Source: Pseudomonas graminis (lineage in GTDB: Bacteria; Pseudomonadota; Gammaproteobacteria; Pseudomonadales; Pseudomonadaceae). From it: a DNA stretch of 64,000 nt. Under the pieces are notes generated by a model. It was not told the DNA's origin. It saw only the letters and a program-made list of their open reading frames with translations, and searched no databases. This document shows positions 8,453 to 15,157 of this stretch, in pieces. Both the position numbers and the translations under genes were made by a program. Where the stretch lies: positions 1,701,001 through 1,765,000 of the forward strand of contig NZ_CP053746.1 of assembly GCF_013201545.1 (NCBI RefSeq), in the 5' to 3' direction. Each line of letters starts with the position of its first letter. The stretch's first letter is position 1.

Positions 8453-10261
8453 ATGTCCAAGAAAATCTTCGTCACCGACACTATTCTGCGCGACGCCCAC
8501 CAGTCTCTTCTGGCGACCCGCATGCGCACCGAGGACATGCTGCCGATCTGCGACAAGCTCGACAAAGTCGGCTACTGGTCGCTGGAAGTGTGGGGCGGTG
8601 CGACCTTCGACGCCTGCGTGCGCTTCCTGAAGGAAGACCCGTGGGAGCGCCTGCGCCAATTGCGCGCGGCGCTCCCCAACACACGTCTGCAAATGCTGCT
8701 TCGCGGCCAGAACCTGCTGGGGTATCGCCACTACAGCGATGACGTGGTCAGGGCATTCGTCGCCAAGGCGGCAGACAACGGTATCGACGTGTTCCGCATC
8801 TTCGATGCCATGAACGACGTGCGCAACCTGCGGGTGGCGGTTGAAGCCGTGAAAGCTTCCGGGAAGCATGCCCAAGGCACGATCGCGTACACCACCAGCC
8901 CGGTGCACACCATCGACGCGTTTGTGGCGCAGGCTAAAGAGATGGAAGCGATGGGCTGTGATTCAGTCGCGATCAAGGACATGGCCGGTCTGCTGACCCC
9001 TTATGCCACGGGCGAGTTGGTCAAGGCGCTGAAGGCCGAGCAATCGCTGCCGGTGTTCATCCACTCCCACGACACGGCGGGTCTGGCCGCGATGTGCCAG
9101 CTCAAGGCCATCGAAAACGGTGCCGACCATATCGACACCGCGATCTCGAGCTTCGCTTGGGGCACCAGTCACCCCGGCACCGAATCGATGGTCGCGGCCC
9201 TGAAAGGCAGCGAATTCGACACCGGTCTGGACTTGGAGCTGCTGCAGGAAATCGGCCTGTATTTTTATGCCGTGCGTAAGAAGTATCACCAGTTCGAAAG
9301 CGAATTCACGGCGGTCGATACCCGCGTGCAGGTTAACCAAGTGCCGGGCGGCATGATCTCCAACCTCGCCAACCAGCTCAAAGAGCAGGGCGCGTTGAAC
9401 CGCATGGGCGAAGTGCTGGCCGAGATTCCGCGGGTGCGCAAAGACTTGGGCTATCCGCCGTTGGTGACCCCGACTTCCCAGATCGTCGGCACCCAGGCGT
9501 TTTTCAACGTGCTGGCCGGCGAGCGGTACAAAACCATCACCAATGAAGTGAAGCTTTACCTGACGGGCGGCTACGGCAAGGCACCGGGGCAGGTGGACGA
9601 GACGCTGCGCCGTCAGGCCATCGGCAATGAAGAGCTGATCGACGTGCGCCCGGCCGACCTGCTGAAGCCGGAAATGACCAAGCTGCGCGGCGAAATCGGC
9701 GCGTTGGCCAGCACCGAAGAGGACGTGCTCACGTACGCGATGTTCCCGGACATCGGCCGCAAGTTTCTCGAAGAGCGTGCGGTGGGCACTCTGGCGCCAG
9801 AGCCTCTGCTGCCGATTCCAGAGCCGGGTGCAGTGGCGAAAGCAGGCGGCGAAGGCGTCCCGACCGAATTCGTGATCGATGTTCACGGTGAAAGCTACCG
9901 CGTCGATATCACCGGCGTAGGCGTCAAGGCCGAGGGCAAGCGTCACTTCTATCTGTCCATTGATGGCATGCCAGAAGAAGTGGTGTTCGAGCCACTCAAT
10001 GAGTTCGTCGGCAGTGGCATCGGCAAGCGTGCGCAGGCCAGCAAACCGGGCCACGTCAGCACTTCGATGCCGGGAAACATCGTCGACGTGCTGGTGAAAG
10101 AGGGCGATGCCGTCCGCGCCGGTCAGGCAGTGCTGATCACCGAAGCGATGAAGATGGAGACCGAAGTCCAGGCTGCAATCGCTGGCAAGGTTGTGGCCAT
10201 CCACGTCGCGAAAGGCGATCGCGTAAACCCGGGCGAGATATTGGTCGAAATCGAGGGCTGA
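8453..10261 (+). CDS. oadA: Pyruvate carboxylase subunit B (oxaloacetate decarboxylase alpha-like carboxyltransferase with biotin carrier)
   Basis: 602-residue carboxyltransferase subunit (also called pycB). The N-terminal TIM-barrel HMGL-like domain begins FVTDTILRDAHQSLLATRMRTED (split: RDAHQS is the signature) and carries the metal- and pyruvate-binding region; a PYC/OADA conserved domain follows, then a linker and a C-terminal biotinyl domain with the EAMKME motif, biotin on Lys about 567. It transfers carboxyl from biotin to pyruvate. The start at 8453 is chosen because AAAAGGAGATCC stands just before it; the open frame extends upstream only through repeats. Operon with pycA. Sodium-pumping oxaloacetate decarboxylase is unlikely, as no beta or gamma subunit is present. 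Confidence 0.95.
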   Translation: MSKKIFVTDTILRDAHQSLLATRMRTEDMLPICDKLDKVGYWSLEVWGGATFDACVRFLKEDPWERLRQLRAALPNTRLQMLLRGQNLLGYRHYSDDVVRAFVAKAADNGIDVFRIFDAMNDVRNLRVAVEAVKASGKHAQGTIAYTTSPVHTIDAFVAQAKEMEAMGCDSVAIKDMAGLLTPYATGELVKALKAEQSLPVFIHSHDTAGLAAMCQLKAIENGADHIDTAISSFAWGTSHPGTESMVAALKGSEFDTGLDLELLQEIGLYFYAVRKKYHQFESEFTAVDTRVQVNQVPGGMISNLANQLKEQGALNRMGEVLAEIPRVRKDLGYPPLVTPTSQIVGTQAFFNVLAGERYKTITNEVKLYLTGGYGKAPGQVDETLRRQAIGNEELIDVRPADLLKPEMTKLRGEIGALASTEEDVLTYAMFPDIGRKFLEERAVGTLAPEPLLPIPEPGAVAKAGGEGVPTEFVIDVHGESYRVDITGVGVKAEGKRHFYLSIDGMPEEVVFEPLNEFVGSGIGKRAQASKPGHVSTSMPGNIVDVLVKEGDAVRAGQAVLITEAMKMETEVQAAIAGKVVAIHVAKGDRVNPGEILVEIEG

Positions 10262-10324
10262 AAGAGCCGCTGCACAGTTGGAAGCCTGCCGCGCACAGAG
10301 GCGGCAGGCTAAACGGTTACCTCT

Positions 10325-10353
10325 GGGGGAGCTCTCGTGGCTCCTCTTTTTTT
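10325..10353 (+). terminator. Intrinsic terminator after oadA
   Basis: GGAGC/GCTCC stem (10328-10332 with 10340-10344) followed by a run of seven T. A second hairpin, GCCTGCC with GGCAGGC at about 10284-10309, stands just upstream. They end the pycA-oadA transcript. Confidence 0.75.
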
Positions 10354-10383
10354 GCCTGCCTCCGGGTGTTCGTTTCAACGCGC

Positions 10384-11055
10384 TCAGTTGCCGCGCAGCT
10401 GCTCCAGCGTTCTGATCTGCTGACCGTCCCTAAAGTTATCCACAGACAACCATGTTTCGAACGCCTGCTGCACCGCCGGCCATTCGCTGTCGATGATCGA
10501 GTACCAGGCCGTGTCGCGATTCTGGCCTCTGAATACCGAATGCTGGCGGAATGTGCCCTCGAAGCTGAACCCGAATCGTTCGGCCGCACGTTTGGAGCGG
10601 GCGTTGTTGGCGTTGCATTTCCATTCCAGGCGGCGATTGCCCAGCGAGAAAGATTCCTTCGCCAGGAGATAAACCGCCTCTGTGGCTTTTGGCGTGCGTT
10701 GCATCGAGGCGCCAAAGGTCACGTGGCCAATTTCGATGCGCCCTGCGTTCGGGACGATGGACATCAAGCTCAGAAAGCCGTCGATGGCCCCGGTCTGTTG
10801 GTCGACGACGGTGTAGAACCACGGATCGGTCGAGCCTTCCAGGCCTGCGAGGTAATCATCGAATCCGCTGCGCTCAGGAAAAGGGCCCACGAACAGGTAA
10901 TCCCACAACCTGCGGTCAGCGGCCGGACCTTCCAGTGCCTTCCACAGGCCATCGCCATGGCAGGCGACGTCGAGTTTTTCCAGACGAATAAAGCGTCCTT
11001 GCAGCGTGCGCGTGTCCGGCAGACTGGCCGGTTGCCACTGAGTGAGATCCGACAT
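10384..11055 (-). CDS. GNAT-family N-acetyltransferase (RimJ/RimL type)
   Basis: 223-residue acetyl-CoA-dependent acetyltransferase of the RimJ/RimL (Acetyltransf_3) branch. The fold is seen in LQGRFIRLEKLDV at the N-terminus, DGFLSLMSIVPNAGRIEIGHV (beta strands of the core, shown in two parts: GFLSLM and IEIGHV) and the helix after LGNRRLEWKCNANNARSKRAAERFGF, which is the usual acetyl-CoA region. Substrate unknown. I chose the ATG at 11055 over the longer frame to 11472, because the upstream part overlaps the neighbouring GNAT gene in another frame. It lies 17 bp downstream of that gene and probably shares its transcript. A perfect TTATCCACA (10436-10444) lies inside its 3' part. Confidence 0.85.
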   Translation of the reverse strand: MSDLTQWQPASLPDTRTLQGRFIRLEKLDVACHGDGLWKALEGPAADRRLWDYLFVGPFPERSGFDDYLAGLEGSTDPWFYTVVDQQTGAIDGFLSLMSIVPNAGRIEIGHVTFGASMQRTPKATEAVYLLAKESFSLGNRRLEWKCNANNARSKRAAERFGFSFEGTFRQHSVFRGQNRDTAWYSIIDSEWPAVQQAFETWLSVDNFRDGQQIRTLEQLRGN

Positions 11056-11072
11056 ATCGAGAGTTCCTGGTC

Positions 11073-11519
11073 TTACAACGGTTTGCGAAATTGAATATAG
11101 CCCGGGCGCTCTGCGATGCGCTCGTAGAGCTGAATCGCGGTTGCGTTGGTTTCGTGGGTGAGCCAATGGACTTTGTCGGCGCCGTCCCTTTTGGCGGTCG
11201 CGTAGACGTATTCGATCAGTTGGCGGCCAACGCCCGTGCCGCGCTGTTCCGGCACCACCAACAAGTCCTGCAAGTAGCAGGCATTGCTGATACTCCAGTT
11301 CGAGCGGTGATAAATAAAATGCACCATGCCTACCGCTTTGCCATCCTGCCAGGCGAGGGCGGCGTTGGTGGGCTCGTTGTTGTCCAGAAACCGCTGCCAG
11401 GTGCTCTGTGAAACCGCATCGGCCAGCGTGGTTTTGTAGAAGGTCAGATAGGCCTGCCACAACGGCAACCAAGCGTCGTGATCTTTGGCGGTGACGGGGC
11501 GGATGTGGAGGTCAGGCAC
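11073..11519 (-). CDS. GNAT-family N-acetyltransferase
   Basis: 148-residue GNAT protein with the canonical motif A: LQDLLVVPEQRGTGVGRQLIEYV, in which QRGTGVG is the acetyl-CoA pyrophosphate loop, and a C-terminal VHWLTHETNATAIQLYERIA helix. It begins with RPVTAKDHDAWLPLWQAYL, common in small-molecule or amino-group acetyltransferases. The start is GTG at 11519. It sits between a PaiB-like gene (10 bp upstream) and the second GNAT gene (17 bp downstream) on the same strand, which suggests a three-gene operon. Substrate unknown; PaiA-like polyamine acetylation is conceivable because of the PaiB neighbour but is not shown. Confidence 0.88.
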   Translation of the reverse strand: MPDLHIRPVTAKDHDAWLPLWQAYLTFYKTTLADAVSQSTWQRFLDNNEPTNAALAWQDGKAVGMVHFIYHRSNWSISNACYLQDLLVVPEQRGTGVGRQLIEYVYATAKRDGADKVHWLTHETNATAIQLYERIAERPGYIQFRKPL

Positions 11520-11529
11520 GCGGTGCTCC

Positions 11530-12153
11530 CTAGCTCATCAACTGAGCGATTTTCAGATCGGATGGGTCCTGGCTCAGTGCCAGGCCTTTGCTGACGCCGG
11601 CGATATCTTCGGCGCTGCGGTTCTGGTTGAGCTTGCGTTTGCCTTCCAGCCGCTCGATGGGAATCGAGAAGCCGACAATGCCGTTGAGCATTTTCTCGAT
11701 GTAATCGGCCGGAGCGTCGGTCACGGCCCAGGGTTCGGCGCGGCTGGCCTCGTGCTTGTCGGTCAGGCCGGTGACGATCCGCAACAGTCGCTCTGGATCA
11801 GTGAACACATCGGCACGGCCGTAGGCATGCACCGCCAGGTAATTCCACGTAGGCACCACTTTGCCGTGTTCGGCTTTGGCGGCGTAAAAAGAGGGGCTGA
11901 TGTAGGCGTCCGCACCCTGGAAAATCAGCAGCGCTTGAGCGCCTGTCTCAAGGGCTTTCCACTGCGGATTGGCCTTGGCCAGATGCCCGTACAGCGTGCC
12001 TTGCGGACCCTGCGTCGGTTCGAGCAACAAGGGAATATGGCTCGCCTGCAAGCCGGTCTCGTCAAACGTGACCAGTGTCGTCAGGCGCGTGGATTCGATC
12101 TGCCCGTGCAGGCTGACGAGGTTTTCATCTTTGAAATAGCTGGGCGTGTACAT
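11530..12153 (-). CDS. PaiB-like FMN-binding split-barrel protein
   Basis: 207-residue member of the PaiB / FMN_bind_2 family (MYTPSYFKDENL at the N-terminus, GHLAKANPQWKAL, VVPTWNYLAVHAYGRADVF). Bacillus PaiB was described as a negative regulator of sporulation and degradative enzymes; most homologues are flavin- or heme-binding split-barrel proteins of unclear role. It is divergent from the MocR gene with 89 bp between the starts, the arrangement usually seen for a MocR regulator and its target. First gene of the probable operon with two acetyltransferases. Confidence 0.85.
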   Translation of the reverse strand: MYTPSYFKDENLVSLHGQIESTRLTTLVTFDETGLQASHIPLLLEPTQGPQGTLYGHLAKANPQWKALETGAQALLIFQGADAYISPSFYAAKAEHGKVVPTWNYLAVHAYGRADVFTDPERLLRIVTGLTDKHEASRAEPWAVTDAPADYIEKMLNGIVGFSIPIERLEGKRKLNQNRSAEDIAGVSKGLALSQDPSDLKIAQLMS

Positions 12154-12210
12154 GAGGTTTTCCTTGGCGGCTGAGCCAATCCTAGGCAGCCTATTGGTTC
12201 GTTGTAAGAG

Positions 12211-12220
12211 CCATTAATGG
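12211..12220. promoter_or_regulatory. Palindrome in the paiB-mocR divergent region
   Basis: CCATTAATGG is a perfect 10-bp palindrome in the 89-bp divergent intergenic region, flanked by ATTGG (about 12193) and CCAAT (about 12235). It is a candidate operator for the MocR protein or part of overlapping promoters; function inferred from place alone. Confidence 0.35.
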
Positions 12221-12242
12221 TTAATCTCATAGGGCCAATCCC

Positions 12243-13790
12243 ATGCACGCAACCACACCAGCGTGGACTTTCGATTTCGCCGGCATTGAGTTGAACCGCC
12301 GCCATGGTCTTAGCCGCCAGCTCTATCAGACTTTGCGCGAACGCATCCTTGACGGTCGTTTGTCCGGTGGCACGCGCTTGCCGGCAAGCCGGGATCTGGC
12401 GCTGTCCCTCGCCATCTCACGCAACAGCGTGATGCGTGCGTATGACCAACTCTACGCCGAAGGCTTTACCGAGAGCCGCGTGGGAGATGGTACTTACGTG
12501 GCACTGTTGAGAGAGAAACCAGTGGCCGCGGGAAAACTATCCACACATCTGTCCACAGGGTTATCACCAGGCTTATCAACAGGGTTATCCACAAAACCCT
12601 CTATTTTGAACGCCGGGCTGTCCAACAATCTTATCCACAGCACAGCGATGCATACGCTGGACCAGCATCATTTGCGGCCTCCGAAAAGCGGCCTGCCGAA
12701 GGCGTTTCGAACAGGGGTTCCAGCATTCGATTTGTTCCCTTTCGACACGTGGGGCAAGCTGCACGCGGCTTTCTGGCGTAAGCCGGGCCTGCAACATCTG
12801 GGTTATGGCGACCCGGCTGGCGAATGGCGATTGCGGGAGCTGATCGCTGCTTATTTGAGGACGTCTCGCGACCTGCGCTGCGCTCCTGAGCAAATTGTGA
12901 TCACCAATGGCGCGCAGCAGGCGATAACCCTTTGTGCACAGCTGCTGCTTGAGCAGGGCGACGTGGTAGCGATCGAAAATCCGGGGTACCGCGCGGCCGG
13001 TCATGCCTTTGGGGTGGCGGGCGCCAGGTTGCAGGGCATGGCGGTTGACGCCGAAGGCATGCGCAGCCCGGCTCTCGATGACTCAGGTTGCAAGCTGGCG
13101 TACGTGACGCCGTCTCATCAATACCCGCTGGGCGTGACGATGAGTCTGGCGCGGCGGCTGGAGCTGCTTGCGTGGGCCGAGCGCAATCAGGGCTGGATCG
13201 TCGAAGACGACTATGACGGCGAGTATCGCTACAGCGGCGCACCGCTGGCTCCCCTGGCGGCGCTGGATCGTAGCGGTCGCGTGCTGTACGTCGGGACATT
13301 CGGCAAGGTCGCGTTTCCGGCCTTGCGTCTGGGTTATCTGGTGTTGCCGCGCAACCTGGTTGAGCCGTTCAGTCGACGCCGGGCCGTGGACATGCGTCAT
13401 TCCGAGGTCGGCACGCAAATGGTCATGGCCGAGTTCATCGCGGCGGGCCACTTTCAGCGGCACATCCGTCGCATGCGCCGGGCGGCGTTGAGTCGACGCG
13501 ACGCATTACTGGCCGGCTGGCCCCAGGCCCTTGCGGGTTGCAGCCCGATGATCAAGCCCGTTGCAGGGCTCCATGTGACCGTTGCAGTGGACACGTTAGA
13601 GCGTGAAACGGAACTGGTCGCCAAGGCGGAAAGTGTCGGCGTCGAGATAGCGCCGTTGAGTGAGTACTGGCTGCCGGAGTCCGAGACGCCGGCCGATGAT
13701 CGGGCAGGGCTGGTGCTGGGGTTTGCAGCGGTGCCTGAAACGGATATTGCCTCGGCGCTGGCGCGGTTACGGAGCGCCTGGCAGGTTTGA
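12243..13790 (+). CDS. MocR-family (GntR wHTH + aminotransferase-like) regulator
   Basis: 515-residue PLP-dependent transcription factor. A GntR winged helix (about residues 20-85; LYQTLRERILDGRLSGGTRLPASR in the N-terminus, SRNSVMRAYDQLYAEGF) is joined to a fold-type I aminotransferase domain (about 160-515) with ITNGAQQAITLCAQLL, ENPGYRA, VEDDYDGEYRY and the PLP lysine in YVGTFGKVAFPALRLGYL. MocR proteins regulate, for example, GABA, PLP or taurine genes; the effector here is unknown. The linker is unusual: residues 99-118 are five LSTG-like tetrads encoded by 12-bp repeats resembling DnaA boxes. Its divergent neighbour, the PaiB-like gene, is the likely target. Confidence 0.93.
   Translation: MHATTPAWTFDFAGIELNRRHGLSRQLYQTLRERILDGRLSGGTRLPASRDLALSLAISRNSVMRAYDQLYAEGFTESRVGDGTYVALLREKPVAAGKLSTHLSTGLSPGLSTGLSTKPSILNAGLSNNLIHSTAMHTLDQHHLRPPKSGLPKAFRTGVPAFDLFPFDTWGKLHAAFWRKPGLQHLGYGDPAGEWRLRELIAAYLRTSRDLRCAPEQIVITNGAQQAITLCAQLLLEQGDVVAIENPGYRAAGHAFGVAGARLQGMAVDAEGMRSPALDDSGCKLAYVTPSHQYPLGVTMSLARRLELLAWAERNQGWIVEDDYDGEYRYSGAPLAPLAALDRSGRVLYVGTFGKVAFPALRLGYLVLPRNLVEPFSRRRAVDMRHSEVGTQMVMAEFIAAGHFQRHIRRMRRAALSRRDALLAGWPQALAGCSPMIKPVAGLHVTVAVDTLERETELVAKAESVGVEIAPLSEYWLPESETPADDRAGLVLGFAAVPETDIASALARLRSAWQV
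12537..12639 (+). repeat. 12-bp tandem repeat of DnaA-box-like units inside the mocR linker
   Basis: Five units start at 12537, 12549, 12561, 12573 and 12585, exactly 12 bp apart: CTATCCACA, CTGTCCACA, TTATCACCA, TTATCAACA and TTATCCACA, each followed by a triplet such as GGG or GGC. The last is a perfect match to the DnaA box TTATCCACA. Another perfect copy lies at 12631-12639, out of phase and in another reading frame. In frame, the array encodes LSTH-LSTG-LSPG-LSTG-LSTK. Confidence 0.8.
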
Positions 13791-13881
13791 GGGTGCTGAA
13801 GCCGGTTGTGGCGTCGGCGCGTCATCCAGCAGGCGTCGGCGTATACTCGCGGCCATCGCAATCCATCTCCGAGATACGCCC

Positions 13882-15093
13882 ATGAGTATTCCCCTCTCTG
13901 CGGCGCCGCAGCGCAAGCTCGGCGCGCCGCTGATCGCCTTCCTTTTGTTGGTAGTCGGCGGTCTGTTTCTGCAATCCGCCGTTGGCGGCAGGCAAGTGCT
14001 GTTGCTAATCGTTGGCGCCGCGCTGGGCCTAACGCTGTATCACGCCGCATTCGGCTTCACCTCGGCCTGGCGGGTATTCATCAACGAGCGACGCGGTGCC
14101 GGTTTGCGCGCGCAAATGGTGATGCTTGCCGTGGCGGTGGTCCTGTTCTTCCCCGCGCTGGGTGCCGGTACGCTGTTTGGCACGCCGGTCACCGGCCTCG
14201 TGGCCCCGGCAGGTGTCTCCGTCGTGTTCGGCGCCTTCATCTTCGGCATCGGCATGCAAATGGGCGGCGGCTGTGCGTCCGGCACATTATTCACCGTTGG
14301 CGGCGGCAACGCGCGGATGCTCGTCACTTTGCTGTTCTTCATCGTTGGCTCGCTGATCGCCACCCATCACGTCGATTGGTGGTTCTCGCTGCCGTCCTTC
14401 CCAGCGACCTCGATTGTCAAAAGCTTTGGTGTGATTCCGGCGCTATTGATGAGCCTGGCCCTGTTCGCAGTCATTGCCCTTGTCACCGTGAAGCTGGAAA
14501 AGCGCCGACACGGGGATCTGGAAGCGGTCGTCACCAGCGAACACGTTGGCCTGCGCCGTTTCCTCCGCGGCCCCTGGCCTTTGGTGTGGGGTGCGGTAGG
14601 CCTGGCGCTGCTCAACTACGCCACGCTGGCATTGGCCGGTCGCCCTTGGGGAATCACCTCGGCCTTCGCGCTGTGGGGCGCGAAAGTCGCCGGTGGTCTG
14701 GGTGTGGACGTGGGCAGCTGGCCGTTCTGGCAATTGCCAGCGAACGCCAAGGCGCTGGCCGCGCCGGTGTGGGAAGACATCACCACCGTCATGGACATCG
14801 GCATCATGTTGGGTGCGGCCGTGGCGGCGGGCCTTGCAGGGCGATTCGCCCCAAGCCTGAAAATCCCGACACGCTCGTTGATCGCCGCAGTGATTGGCGG
14901 ACTGTTGCTAGGCTATGGCTCGCGCCTGGCGTACGGCTGCAACATCGGCGCTTATTTCAGCGGCATCGCCTCAGGCAGCCTGCATGGCTGGCTCTGGCTG
15001 GTTGCTGCATTTGCAGGCAATGCGGTAGGTGTGCGTATCCGGCCGGTTTTCTTCGAGGGCGAACGTCGGCCCGCTGTGTTGACCGGATGCTGA
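13882..15093 (+). CDS. YeeE/YedE-family sulfur-compound transporter
   Basis: 403-residue polytopic inner-membrane protein of the YeeE/YedE family, whose characterised members (TsuA) import thiosulfate. About ten hydrophobic segments are visible. The two halves each carry the family's cysteine signature: MGGGCASGTLFTVGGGN (about residue 130-147) and YGCNIGAYFSGIASG (about residue 352-366). The start at 13882 is the ATG before SIPLSAAPQRK; upstream sequence overlaps the mocR end. It stands alone, convergent with the transketolase gene, and no TusA-like partner is adjacent. Thiosulfate or another small sulfur species as the substrate is inference from the family. Confidence 0.88.
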   Translation: MSIPLSAAPQRKLGAPLIAFLLLVVGGLFLQSAVGGRQVLLLIVGAALGLTLYHAAFGFTSAWRVFINERRGAGLRAQMVMLAVAVVLFFPALGAGTLFGTPVTGLVAPAGVSVVFGAFIFGIGMQMGGGCASGTLFTVGGGNARMLVTLLFFIVGSLIATHHVDWWFSLPSFPATSIVKSFGVIPALLMSLALFAVIALVTVKLEKRRHGDLEAVVTSEHVGLRRFLRGPWPLVWGAVGLALLNYATLALAGRPWGITSAFALWGAKVAGGLGVDVGSWPFWQLPANAKALAAPVWEDITTVMDIGIMLGAAVAAGLAGRFAPSLKIPTRSLIAAVIGGLLLGYGSRLAYGCNIGAYFSGIASGSLHGWLWLVAAFAGNAVGVRIRPVFFEGERRPAVLTGC

Positions 15094-15116
15094 ACGGGTG
15101 ATCTGAAGGAAGGAGG

Positions 15117-15145
15117 GCGCTTGCCCGCGAGTTGCGGGCAAGCGC
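15117..15145. terminator. Stem-loop between convergent yeeE-like and tkt genes
   Basis: A perfect 12-bp stem, GCGCTTGCCCGC with GCGGGCAAGCGC, and a 5-nt loop (15129-15133). There is no clear T-run on either side, so it may act as a weak bidirectional terminator or 3'-end stabiliser. Confidence 0.5.
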
Positions 15146-15157
15146 TCTTACACAGGA

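Noticed and set aside
8963-10378. 471-codon open frame antisense to oadA
   Set aside because: Shadow frame rich in His, Arg and Gln; the sense frame is oadA.
12537-12639. Replication origin or CRISPR array
   Set aside because: Repeats are 12 bp without spacers and lie in a coding linker; no AT-rich unwinding region, dnaA or dnaN nearby.
13806-15101. 431-codon frame overlapping the YeeE-like gene on the same strand
   Set aside because: Arg/Ala-rich +1 frame without any domain; the other frame has ten membrane segments and the paired cysteine motifs.
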